From Streptomyces sp. LUP47B (GTDB lineage: Bacteria; Actinomycetota; Actinomycetes; Streptomycetales; Streptomycetaceae): a stretch of DNA of 64,000 nt. The translations under genes were made by a program, and so were the position numbers. The notes below the pieces were generated by a model. The model did no database searches. It was not told the origin of the DNA and saw nothing but the letters and a program-made list of their open reading frames with translations. Below are positions 8,344-15,865 of this stretch, piece by piece; within the stretch, counting starts at the first letter, position 1; the number at the start of each line of letters is the position of its first letter. The stretch is from the NCBI RefSeq assembly GCF_001746295.1, contig NZ_MJAH01000004.1, forward strand, positions 339,995 through 403,994, given 5' to 3'.

Positions 8344-9010
8344 ACCGCCCGAGCTGATACGGCGCTTCACCGTCGCCGAACGCTGGATCCACCGCTCCAC
8401 GGCCGCGCTGATGGGTACCGCCCTCGTCACCGCCGCCTTCCTCTACCTGCCCGCCCTGGGCGAGCTCGTGGGCCGGCGACGCCTGCTGGTGACCGTGCAC
8501 GAGTGGGCGGGCGTCACCATGCCCGTCCCGCTGCTGGCCGGGCTGGTCTCACGCGCCTTCCGCGCCGACCTGGTCCGCATCAACCGTTTCGGTCCGCACG
8601 ACCGTGGCTGGATACGCGCGACCGTGCGCCGGCGCCCGCACCCGGCGGGGAAGTTCAACGCGGGTCAGAAGCTGTACGCGGCCGTGATCTCGGGAGCCGC
8701 CCTGGTGATGATCGGCACCGGCCTCATCATGTGGTTCCCGCGTCTCACGGCGCTGTTCCTGCGCACGGGAGCGACGTTCGTCCATGACTGGCTGGCCCTG
8801 CTCATCGGTGCCCTGGTCGGCGGCCACATCTGGATGGCCTCCAAGGATCCCGAGGCGCGCACCGGCCTGCGCACCGGCCTCGTGTCCCGCTCCTGGGCCA
8901 GGCGCCATCACCCCCTGTGGGAAGGCGAACAGCCCGGCGAACACAAGCTGTCGAAGGCCACGCAATCCGTCCGCACAGCCGCCGAGAACGACGTCGGTCC
9001 CCTCGACTGA
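8327..9010 (+). CDS. Cytochrome b561/b6-type membrane haem protein
   Basis: This 227-residue membrane protein has about four hydrophobic segments: STAALMGTALVTAAFLYLPA, WAGVTMPVPLLAGLVSRAF, AAVISGAALVMIGTGLIMWF and WLALLIGALVGGHIWMA. Histidines near the membrane faces (ERWIHR, VHEWAG, FVHDW, GGHIW) are likely haem ligands. It is of the type found as the membrane subunit of formate dehydrogenases, Ni-Fe hydrogenases and YedYZ-like enzymes. The 17-bp overlap with the upstream molybdopterin gene and the matching operon with a small membrane protein suggest one membrane-bound redox complex. Confidence 0.87.
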   Translation: MTRPAEPPELIRRFTVAERWIHRSTAALMGTALVTAAFLYLPALGELVGRRRLLVTVHEWAGVTMPVPLLAGLVSRAFRADLVRINRFGPHDRGWIRATVRRRPHPAGKFNAGQKLYAAVISGAALVMIGTGLIMWFPRLTALFLRTGATFVHDWLALLIGALVGGHIWMASKDPEARTGLRTGLVSRSWARRHHPLWEGEQPGEHKLSKATQSVRTAAENDVGPLD

Positions 9011-9164
9011 GAGGGAGCCCGGAGAGCCACCCGCGTGCGAGGGGGCCGCACACACCGGCGGTCCCGGTACGTCGTTCCCCGGAGGCTCTGAGAGGTTGGC
9101 TACGTCGGCGCCGTGTGCCTCTGGGCCTGCGGCTCTCCCGCTCGCCGAGGTGGTGACCGCCGAC

Positions 9165-9345
9165 CCCGGCCCGGGTCTGGGAGGGCGCGGCACCGAAGCG
9201 TCGGCGACAGGCGGCGGAGAACCGGCTCAAGTGGCTGAAGCCCCACCGTCCGGCCGCCTCGGTGACTCCCGTGGCGCCCGTGAGGAGGTCGGCGTGAACA
9301 CGATCCAGGCGGACGTTGCGCAGGTACGTCAGCGGGGTCACGCCG
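9165..9345 (-). pseudogene. AraC-family regulator, C-terminal DNA-binding remnant
   Basis: On the minus strand GVTPLTYLRNVRLDRVHADL runs into TEAAGRWGFSHLSRFSAACR and RRFGAAPSQTRAG. This is the second half of an AraC-type double helix-turn-helix, the most conserved part of the family. Upstream of it the frame loses all family resemblance (no first HTH, no sensing domain and no sensible start), and the downstream end runs into unrelated sequence. It is a truncated, decayed gene about 60 codons long. Confidence 0.7.
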
Positions 9346-9513
9346 AGAGTCCCGACCGTAGGCCGAGTCGCCCGCCACGCATCCCAACGGGACCTCCCTC
9401 GACCGGGCACCGCGCGGAACTCCGGCGGCAGATCCGCAGCGCGTCGTCCATGAGCGGGTGACCGCGGGGACGGCCGGCACCGGATTCGTGGCAAGGGCCC
9501 ATCGTGACCGATC

Positions 9514-9957
9514 GTGCTCAACGCCGTTGACAGAACGATGGCCGTGGAGCTGCACCAGGCATGGACCCGCGTGATGGCGTCGCCCGACCTCGACGCAGTG
9601 GTGGTGGTCGGGGCCGGGGCGGAAGCGCTCTGCCTGGGCCTCGTTCGGCGGGACGCCCTCGCCGTCCCGGCGAACGCACTCCGACCGCCGTCTCGTGGCA
9701 TTCCGCTCGTGGCGGCCGTCAACGGCGTCGCGTGCGCCTAGGCGATCGATCTGATCGCTGCCGCCGACGCGGTGGTGGCCGCCCCGCACGCCCGTTTCTT
9801 CTCCGACCGGCCGCCTTCCCGCCTGTCCCGACACGGGTCGGTCCGCACGCAGGAGATACCGGCGGCCGAACTCGTGGACACCGTCGTGCCGCTGTCGCAG
9901 TTGCGCAGGGAAGCCGAGAGAACAGCCAAGGTCCTCACGAAGCGGGTGACCCGATAA
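9514..9957 (+). pseudogene. Crotonase (enoyl-CoA hydratase/isomerase) pseudogene with internal stop
   Basis: The frame begins LNAVDRTMAVELHQAWTRVM, continues LDAVVVVGAGAEALCLGL and GIPLVAAVNGVACA, hits TAG at 9739-9741 and resumes in the same frame as AIDLIAAADAVVAAPHARFF. These blocks are the start of a crotonase fold (helix 1, the central strand, the oxyanion-hole loop and the following helix). The family usually has 250-280 residues; here everything after about 140 residues is lost and the tail is unrelated. An in-frame amber codon at the oxyanion loop makes it non-functional. Confidence 0.75.
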
Positions 9958-9969
9958 ACGAGACCGTCG

Positions 9970-10422
9970 ATGCACTTCCTGCCCGACCCAATCGGCTCGA
10001 TCAAGATTCCCGGTGTACCCGAAGACCCGGCGCAGGCCAAGGCCCGGGTCGACGCACTGCGGGCGCTGGTCCCGGAGACGGTCACGATCGGTGTGAGCGG
10101 CGACCACACGGCCGCCCGGGGTCTGAGCGCCGGGTGCGACGCCTGGTACTCGGTCGTCGGCGGTACGTTCCCGCGAACTGCTCTCGCTCTCACTCGCGCA
10201 GCTCGGAGCGGCGCCGCCGACCGGGCGCTGGACCTGTCCGGCGAACTCGAGCCGCTGTGGGCACTGTTGCGCCGCCACGGCAGTCTGCGCGTCATGTCCG
10301 CTGCCGCTTCACACCTTGGCCTGACGGAGGAGCCGAACCTGCCGCTTCCCCTGCGCGGACTGGACGAGGCCGCGCGTCAGGACGTCGTCGCCGTGCTGAG
10401 CTCCCTCGATCTCACCGCCTGA
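9970..10422 (+). pseudogene. DapA-family aldolase (dihydrodipicolinate synthase-like), C-terminal half only
   Basis: The frame of 150 codons carries VTIGVSGDHTAARGLSAGCD and AWYSVVGGTFPRTALALTRA, then a helical tail with HLGLTEEPNLPLPLRGL. These are the last barrel strands and C-terminal helices of the DapA/NanA family of Schiff-base aldolases, which normally have about 300 residues. The half with the catalytic Tyr and Lys is missing, since sequence upstream belongs to the crotonase remnant. There is no ribosome site before the first ATG. I call it a 5'-truncated remnant. Confidence 0.65.
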
Positions 10423-10473
10423 ACATGCGTGCCGTGAACCGTCGGACCACCGGGGCCGGGGCGAACGCGACAA

Positions 10474-10917
10474 GTGTGTCGACTCCGACGGACGGCCGCG
10501 GGGGCGGCCTGGCGCGCTGCGCCCGGCCGGATCGACGTGGAGGAACTGCTGGACGACATCTTCCCCGCGGAGGCACTCGGCCTGGTGCAGGCGTTCCACG
10601 GTGCCCCAACCGGACCGAGCAGTCCTGAGCAACTGCTGCGCGCGGCCTGGGACTTGGCGGCCCTGCGTGCGGCGCACCGCGGCTTCCTCGACCGTTGGGA
10701 AGCCGCGGACCCGGCGTCCGCCGAAGCCCTGCCCCAGCTCCTGATGCTCCCCGACGACTGGGGTCAGCTGTTGCGCACCGACCCCGGACTGCCCGCCGCC
10801 CACCTGGACGCGGACTGGCCTGCCGAGCGCTCCGCCCGGACATTCCGGCGTCTCGAGGCGCGCCTCGGCCCGCTCGCGGACGAACAGCTCCTGGAGTTGA
10901 CGGACGCGCAGGGCTGA
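10474..10917 (+). pseudogene. PaaX-like transcriptional regulator, C-terminal remnant
   Basis: From about residue 20 the frame reads DVEELLDDIFPAEALGL, HRGFLDRWEAADP, LPLLMLP-like LPQLLMLPDDWGQLL and LPAAHLDADWPAERSARTFR. This pattern, with the P-x-L-P-x-x-W block, is the C-terminal domain of PaaX-type repressors of phenylacetate catabolism, which usually have 260-290 residues. The N-terminal winged helix is absent, and the first 20 codons look like noise. It is the fourth truncated gene in a row in 9.2-10.9 kb. A small intact regulator is possible but unlikely without the DNA-binding part. Confidence 0.55.
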
Positions 10918-10930
10918 GCCGCAGAGGTTT

Positions 10931-10946
10931 GTGAATCACGTTTCAC
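10931..10946. promoter_or_regulatory. Third copy of the TetR-type operator (imperfect)
   Basis: GTGAATC-AC-GTTTCAC matches the two operators at 11725-11763 with one arm mismatch. It lies beyond the 3' end of the TetR gene, next to the PaaX remnant. It could be a leftover promoter operator of a lost target gene or an auxiliary site for looping. Confidence 0.45.
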
Positions 10947-11030
10947 ATCAAGGCTGAGGCGAGGCTCGCATACGGCCGCATCGCTCGCCAGGACTTGTGT
11001 GCGCACCTTTTTACGACGGCAGGCCGGGGG

Positions 11031-11678
11031 TCAGTCGCCTTCCGGGGCGTCGAGGAGGTAGGAGACGACCGCGGTCTGAAGGTGGCTGCGCAGTTCGTTC
11101 CAGGGGAGCGGGCGGTCGGACTCCAGGAATTCGCCCTGCGTGACGCGGTGCGCGATCGAGGCGTAGATCAGCCGGTAGGCGAAGTCGAGCGCCGCCTCGG
11201 GGTCCGCATGCGCGATGGGGGTGTTGCGCAGTGTCCCGGCGAAGTGCCGATTGCCCTCGATGCTGACGCGGGAGCCCTCGATCCGTACCGCTTCGTGCCG
11301 GGTGCCGAGCAGCAGGAAGACGCGCAACAGGGCTTCGTGCGCCTGGAAGGCATCGGTGAGCGCGCCGACCGCCTCGGCGATCGCCACGGCCGGGTCGCGC
11401 AGGATGCGCAAGCGCTCCGCGGACATGCGTTCCGTGATCTCGGCCTGGAGGTTGTCGGTGAAGGCGTGCTGGATGGCCAGCAGGAGTCCTTCCTTGTCGC
11501 CGAACCGGCGGTAGATACTGCCGACCGCCATGCCGGCCCGCTCGGCGACCGCGGCCACGGTCAGCGCGTCCACTCCGCCCTCTTCGAGCAGCGCGTACCC
11601 GGCCTGCATGAGGTCCTGCTGCGAACGGCGACTGCCTTCCCGGAGGGCGGCGGGCCTGCGGGTGGGGGACTCGGTCAT
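11031..11678 (-). CDS. TetR-family transcriptional regulator
   Basis: This 215-residue regulator has an N-terminal TetR helix-turn-helix (about 15-65: ALTVAAVAERAGMAVGSIYR then RFGDKEGLLLAI) and a C-terminal all-helical ligand-binding domain. It is transcribed divergently from the flavin monooxygenase operon at 11861. The 182-bp gap holds two perfect 16-bp palindromes, so it most likely represses both itself and the catabolic operon and is released by a phenolic substrate or intermediate. The start at 11678 (MTESPTRRPAALREGSRR) is the first in-frame ATG before the HTH. Confidence 0.92.
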   Translation of the reverse strand: MTESPTRRPAALREGSRRSQQDLMQAGYALLEEGGVDALTVAAVAERAGMAVGSIYRRFGDKEGLLLAIQHAFTDNLQAEITERMSAERLRILRDPAVAIAEAVGALTDAFQAHEALLRVFLLLGTRHEAVRIEGSRVSIEGNRHFAGTLRNTPIAHADPEAALDFAYRLIYASIAHRVTQGEFLESDRPLPWNELRSHLQTAVVSYLLDAPEGD

Positions 11679-11724
11679 CTGCGCAGTTTATCGGCCGGAC
11701 TCTTGACGTCCATGTTGCCATTGT

Positions 11725-11763
11725 GTGAATCTCGATTCACTCAAAGTGTGAATCTTGATTCAC
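11725..11763. promoter_or_regulatory. Twin TetR operators in the divergent promoter region
   Basis: GTGAATC-TC-GATTCAC (11725-11740) and GTGAATC-TT-GATTCAC (11748-11763) are perfect 7-bp inverted repeats with 2-bp centres, starting 23 bp apart. They lie 47-85 bp upstream of the TetR start and 98-136 bp upstream of the monooxygenase start. Binding of one or two TetR dimers here would block both divergent promoters. Confidence 0.75.
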
Positions 11764-11860
11764 GCAAGCTGCGGCGGACACTGCACGGTCACGCCCCGGC
11801 CTCTCCCTTCCCCACCACGACCCCCTCGCAACGGCGCGGGGCTGTCTCTGGAGGCGTCTG

Positions 11861-13417
11861 ATGGCTCCGCACTATGACATCGCCGTCGTCGGCTACGGTC
11901 CGACCGGACTCGCCGCGGCGTCCCTGCTCGGCCGGCTCGGCCACCGGGTGGTGGTCTGCGAACGCTGGCCGGCGCTGTACGGACTGCCCCGCCTCACCCA
12001 CATCGACGACGAGACCGCCCGCACCATCCAGGCGGCAGGCGATGTCGACGAGGCACTGCGCGACTCGTCGATGTGTCAGTACCTGTGGGTCAACGGCAAG
12101 GGCGAGACCCTGGTGGACATCCCGGCGAACCCGAGTGGCCCGATGGGGTATCCGGATCACATCTCCATGTACCAGCCGGATGTGGAGAGCGCGATCGACC
12201 AGCGGCTGCGCGGCTACGGCACGGTCGACGTCCGCCAGGGCTGGGCGGTCACCGGCCTCGACCAGGACGACGACGGCGTGACCCTGCGCCTGCGCGGCTG
12301 GAACGCCGACGCGTGCACCGCCGACGGGCCGCACGCAGACGTCCGGGCCCGCTATGTGATCGCCGCCGACGGCAGCCGCAGCGGGGTACGCGAACTGCTC
12401 GGCGTGGAGCGGCAGGACTTCGGCTTCAACGAGCAGTGGGTCAACGTGGACGCCGAGTGGCTGCGTCCCCAGCCGCCGGAGTTCGCGTACGGCACCCAGT
12501 ACTGCGATCCCGCCCGCGGGCACATGACCATCAACATCGGTCACACCCGCCAGCGTTTCGAGTTCGCCCTGCTGCCGGGCGAGACCCGCGGGGAGATGAC
12601 CACTCCGGAGGCCGCCTGGCGGCTCCTGCGCGAGTACCACGACCTCGGCCCGGACGACGTGCGGATCACCCGGCAGCTGGTCTACGGCTTCGAGGCCCGC
12701 ATCGCCGACCGCTGGCGGACCGGCCGGGTCTTCCTGGTCGGCGACGCCGCCCACACCATGCCCCCGTACCTCGGACAGGGAGCCTGCAGCGGCCTGCGCG
12801 ACGCCACCAACCTCGCGTGGAAACTGCACCTGGTGCTCGGCGGCCAGGCACCGGACGCGCTCCTGGACACCTACGAGAGCGAGCGCCGCCCGCACGTCAC
12901 GGCCCTCACCCACGCGGCGATCGGCCTCGGCAAGGTCGCCAACACGCATGACGTCGAGGCGGCGGCGGCCCGGGACGCGGCCTTCTTCGCCGGTAAGGTG
13001 CCCCCGCCGCCCCCGTTCCCACCTCTTGCCCACGGAGTGCTGCGCCCGGGCACGGACGCGCCGGCCGGCACGCTCACCCCGCAGGGCCGTATCGGTCTGC
13101 CCGACGGGCGCACCGGGCGCTTCGACGACCTGACCGGCTACGGCTTCGCCCTGGTCACGGCCGAGGATCCCACCGCCGCCCTCGGGCCGGAGCGGCTCGC
13201 CATGCTGGAGCGCCTGGGCTGCGCCGTGGTCGCCCTCGACACGGTCGACGACCTCGACGGACGCCACCGTGAGTACCTGCACCTGCTCGGCGCGGTCGCG
13301 TATCTGGCCCGCCCGGACTTCGTCCTGTTCGGCACCGCCGTCGACAGCACCGACATCGGCGCGCTCGTCGACGCCCTCGACACCGCGCTGACCGCACCCG
13401 TGAAGGTGATGGCATGA
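11861..13417 (+). CDS. FAD-dependent aromatic monooxygenase (MhpA-like)
   Basis: This 518-residue flavin hydroxylase has the class A layout. The FAD dinucleotide fold is at the N-terminus (VVGYGPTGLAAASLLGRLG, about 8-26), a DG-type motif lies at YVIAADGSRSGVRELLG, and the GD motif is RVFLVGDAAHTMPPYLGQGA at about 290-309. A C-terminal thioredoxin-like segment of about 150 residues (FDDLTGYGFALVTAEDP) is also typical. Such enzymes hydroxylate phenolic rings using NAD(P)H and O2, as in 3-(3-hydroxyphenyl)propionate or resorcinol hydroxylases. The downstream dioxygenase and maleylacetate reductase remnants suggest that the product was a hydroxyquinol-type triol. Confidence 0.92.
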   Translation: MAPHYDIAVVGYGPTGLAAASLLGRLGHRVVVCERWPALYGLPRLTHIDDETARTIQAAGDVDEALRDSSMCQYLWVNGKGETLVDIPANPSGPMGYPDHISMYQPDVESAIDQRLRGYGTVDVRQGWAVTGLDQDDDGVTLRLRGWNADACTADGPHADVRARYVIAADGSRSGVRELLGVERQDFGFNEQWVNVDAEWLRPQPPEFAYGTQYCDPARGHMTINIGHTRQRFEFALLPGETRGEMTTPEAAWRLLREYHDLGPDDVRITRQLVYGFEARIADRWRTGRVFLVGDAAHTMPPYLGQGACSGLRDATNLAWKLHLVLGGQAPDALLDTYESERRPHVTALTHAAIGLGKVANTHDVEAAAARDAAFFAGKVPPPPPFPPLAHGVLRPGTDAPAGTLTPQGRIGLPDGRTGRFDDLTGYGFALVTAEDPTAALGPERLAMLERLGCAVVALDTVDDLDGRHREYLHLLGAVAYLARPDFVLFGTAVDSTDIGALVDALDTALTAPVKVMA

Positions 13418-14502
13418 CCGAGAAGCCGCAAACGCCCACGCTGTCGCCGCTGGTCTCCGCCCAGCACCGGGCCATGCCCTTCACCCGGCTCACCGACTGC
13501 GGCATGGATCCCGCCGACGCCCGCCGCCTGCTCGCCGATACCGCGGCCGGCACCCCGTGGCCGGACGTCGCAGCGGCCCTCGCGGAGGCGCAGCTCGAAC
13601 GAGCCCGGCGCGCAGGGGAGTCGGGACACGGCGCGACCGCCCGGCAGGCATTCCGGTTCGCCGCCGCGGCCCTGATGTTCGCGCAGATGGCGTATCAGAC
13701 CGACACCGCGGAGAAGCGGGAGCTGTACGCCCGGCACACGGCCGCGGTCGCCGCTCTCGCGCCCGGCGTGGAGCGCATGGAGATCCCGCACCGCGACGGC
13801 GTTCTCGGCGGCTGGCTGTGCCTGCCGGCCGGCACGCCCCGGGCCACCGTGATCGTGTGGGGTGGGCTCAGCAGCTGGGGAGCGGCGTATCTGTCGGTGG
13901 CCGACGCGTACACCACGCGCGGCCTGGCCTGTCTGCTCGTGGAAGGGCCCGGCCAGGGCGAGTCACGGCTGCGCCACGGGCTGTACGTCGACGAGCAGGT
14001 CATCGAGGGCTTCGCCCGCTTCGTCGACCTGGTCGAGAACGATCCCCGCCTCGACGGACCGATCGGCGTCCAGGGCATCAGTTTCGGCGGTCTGTTCGCC
14101 GCCCATCTGGCCGCCGCGGACTCGCGCGTCGGCGCTGTGGTCGTCAACGGTGCTCCGGCGGTACCGACCGTCCCGGAATTCCGCACCGCCCGCGAGCAGT
14201 TGTCAGCCGTGGCCGGCACGGACGAGCGGGGCAGATTGACCGCGGTCATGGACAGCCTGCGCTTCGACCCGGACAAGCACCGCATCACCTGCCCGCTGCT
14301 CCTGCTGCACGGCACCCAGGACCCCCTGGTCCGCTACGAGGACCAGGAGCCGTTCCTGCGCGCCGCCGACCCCGCCACCTCCACGGTGCGGATCTGGCCC
14401 GACGGCGAGCACACCCTCTACAACCACGCGGCCGAACGCGACGCGCTCACCGGAGACTGGTTCGTCGACCGTCTCGCCGGCCGGGGCACCTCCGAGAGTT
14501 AG
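13414..14502 (+). CDS. Alpha/beta hydrolase (C-C or ester hydrolase, DUF1100/FrsA-like)
   Basis: This 362-residue protein has a helical N-terminal region of about 110 residues, then an alpha/beta hydrolase fold. The nucleophile elbow is GVQGISFGG (Ser of GISFG), the acid lies near LLLHGTQDPLV, and the catalytic His is in DGEHTLYNH. The layout with a helical cap before the core resembles 2,6-dihydroxypseudooxynicotine hydrolase and FrsA-like proteins, which cleave C-C bonds in ring-attached ketones. The start overlaps the monooxygenase stop (ATGA), so both act in one pathway, perhaps removing an acyl side chain from a dihydroxylated ring. Confidence 0.88.
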   Translation: MTEKPQTPTLSPLVSAQHRAMPFTRLTDCGMDPADARRLLADTAAGTPWPDVAAALAEAQLERARRAGESGHGATARQAFRFAAAALMFAQMAYQTDTAEKRELYARHTAAVAALAPGVERMEIPHRDGVLGGWLCLPAGTPRATVIVWGGLSSWGAAYLSVADAYTTRGLACLLVEGPGQGESRLRHGLYVDEQVIEGFARFVDLVENDPRLDGPIGVQGISFGGLFAAHLAAADSRVGAVVVNGAPAVPTVPEFRTAREQLSAVAGTDERGRLTAVMDSLRFDPDKHRITCPLLLLHGTQDPLVRYEDQEPFLRAADPATSTVRIWPDGEHTLYNHAAERDALTGDWFVDRLAGRGTSES

Positions 14503-14511
14503 GAACGCCAG

Positions 14512-14600
14512 GTGGACTTCACCGTCGAGACCGCCACCGTCGCGGTGCTGGACAGCTTCGGGGAGACCGAGGACCAGCGGCTGGGACAGGTCATGGAAAG
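14512..14600 (+). pseudogene. Hydroxyquinol 1,2-dioxygenase, N-terminal 30 codons only
   Basis: A GTG start at 14512, 9 bp after the hydrolase stop and preceded by AGGA, opens a frame reading DFTVETATVAVLDSFGETED then QRLGQVMES. This matches the N-terminal helices of intradiol (hydroxyquinol/catechol 1,2-) dioxygenases, whose next residues would be a conserved LVRHLHAF-like stretch. Instead the frame runs into an unrelated reading of maleylacetate reductase DNA. The remaining 250 or so residues, including the iron ligands, are gone. A deletion ending near 14600 explains this. Confidence 0.75.
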
Positions 14601-14920
14601 CGGGGGGCCTGGCTGTGCGGTGCCTGCCTGGGGGCCACCACGATGTCGCTGCACCACAAGCTCTGCCACATCCTCGGCGGCACCTTCGACCTGCCCCACG
14701 CCGAAACCCACACGATCCTGCTCCCGTACGTCGCCGCCTTCAACCTCCCGGCGGCACCGGCGGCCGGACAGGCGCTGAGCCGAGCCCTGGCCGCCGACGA
14801 CGTGCCGGGACACCTGGCCCGGACGAGCGTGGAACTCGGCGCCCCACGCTCCCTCGCCGACATCGGCCTGACCCAGGACGACGTGGACGAGGTCATCGGC
14901 CAGGCAGTGGACCGGCCTTA

Positions 14921-14938
14921 TAACTCCTAACCAAATGC
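14921..14938 (+). repeat. Left terminal inverted repeat of the IS5-family element
   Basis: TAACTCCTAACCAAATGC. It is preceded by the target duplicate TTA (14918-14920). Its TAA at 14928-14930 supplies the stop codon that truncates the interrupted maleylacetate reductase. Confidence 0.82.
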
Positions 14939-14960
14939 ACGGTGTGGATCTGGCGCGGGG

Positions 14961-15008
14961 ACTCGCCACCCGATGCGCAACCAATTGGTTGCGCATCGGG
15001 TGGCGAGT
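14961..15008. promoter_or_regulatory. 48-bp perfect palindrome, probable ArsR operator region
   Basis: The arms 14961-14984 and 14985-15008 are exact reverse complements with no loop, centred on ACCAATTGGT. The core GCGCAACCAATTGGTTGCGC resembles operators of ArsR regulators that are paired with AHSA1 proteins. It lies 43 bp before the SRPBCC start, where a repressor would block the promoter. As RNA or single-stranded DNA it would form a 24-bp hairpin. Confidence 0.8.
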
Positions 15009-15009
15009 G

Positions 15010-15050
15010 TGCAACCTTGAGGTGGCAGGCCCAGACGAGATGAGGTTGCA
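15010..15050. promoter_or_regulatory. Inverted half-sites around the passenger operon leader
   Basis: TGCAACCT (15010-15017) and AGGTTGCA (15043-15050) are perfect 8-bp inverted repeats 25 bp apart. Both carry the GCAACC half of the palindrome core just upstream. The right one abuts the ATG of the SRPBCC gene and overlaps its ribosome-binding region (GAGATGAGG), so binding or RNA pairing could affect translation. Confidence 0.5.
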
Positions 15051-15509
15051 ATGATCCACGACACGATCGAACGCACCATCGCGATCAACGCCCCCGTGCA
15101 GCGGGTGTGGTCCGTGCTGACCGAACCCGCCTTCCTTGGTCGCTGGTTCGGCAACGGAGAGCCAGTCAAGATCGACCTGCGCCCCGGCGGTCTCCTCATC
15201 TTCGACCACGGTGTCCATGGCGTTATCCCCGCCCGCATCGAGACCGTCGAGCCGCCGCGGCTCTTCTCCTGGCGGTGGTCTCAAGGTGCCGCTGGAGAAG
15301 AGCCGGAGGACACCAATGCCACCCTGGTCGAGTTCACGCTGGCCGAAGACGACTCCACCGGAGGTACCCAACTCACCTTGACTGAGAGCGGATTCGCGCG
15401 GCTCGGGCTGCCAACCGCCGAGGCTGCCGAACGTCACCGCGCCAACAGCCAGAACTGGCCCGGCAAGCTCGATCAACTGCGCGCGGTCTGCGAGCCGACC
15501 AAGGCATGA
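15051..15509 (+). CDS. SRPBCC/AHSA1-domain protein (IS passenger)
   Basis: This 152-residue single-domain protein opens IERTIAINAPVQRVWSVLTE and continues FLGRWFGNGEPV and RPGGLLIFDHGVHG, the classic activator-of-Hsp90-homologue-1 (AHSA1) or START-like fold with a deep hydrophobic pocket. Such proteins are very often paired with an ArsR regulator, as here (the stop overlaps the ArsR start by 4 bp). They are thought to bind or modify small hydrophobic ligands, but function is largely unknown. What is odd is the setting: the gene pair lies inside the terminal repeats of an IS5-family element. Confidence 0.88.
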   Translation: MIHDTIERTIAINAPVQRVWSVLTEPAFLGRWFGNGEPVKIDLRPGGLLIFDHGVHGVIPARIETVEPPRLFSWRWSQGAAGEEPEDTNATLVEFTLAEDDSTGGTQLTLTESGFARLGLPTAEAAERHRANSQNWPGKLDQLRAVCEPTKA

Positions 15510-15850
15510 CCCGCGCCGCCGAGGACGATCAGGTCTCCGAGCATGTTCTGGTAGCCCTGGCTGACCCGATTCGTCGAGAAGTCCTCGCCATCCTTGCCCG
15601 CGAAGGCGGCGCCACACCGACATCCCTGGCAGCGAGCCTCCCCGTCACCCGCCAGGCGGTGGCCAAACACTTGGCCGTTCTGGACCGCGCTGGACTTGTC
15701 CGAGCCCACCGGGCCGGCCGCGAGGTCCGCTACGAAGCCGACCTGCAACCGCTGAAGCAGACAACGCAGTGGATGGCCACCCTCGCCGCCCAGTGGGAAC
15801 ACCGCCTCAACACCATCAAGGCCCTGGCGGAAGGCGCCACTGAGCCCTGA
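15506..15850 (+). CDS. ArsR-family transcriptional regulator (IS passenger)
   Basis: This 114-residue winged-helix repressor begins LADPIRREVLAILAREGGAT at about residue 17. Its recognition helix region is SLAASLPVTRQAVAKHLAVL and its wing lies near VRAHRAGREVRYEAD. There is no CxC metal-sensing motif, so it senses something other than metal, as is usual for the branch paired with AHSA1 proteins. Its likely target is the 48-bp palindrome upstream of its own operon. It converges on the transposase gene, with 15 bp between stops. Confidence 0.9.
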   Translation: MTRAAEDDQVSEHVLVALADPIRREVLAILAREGGATPTSLAASLPVTRQAVAKHLAVLDRAGLVRAHRAGREVRYEADLQPLKQTTQWMATLAAQWEHRLNTIKALAEGATEP

Positions 15851-15865
15851 ATCCCACATGCCACG

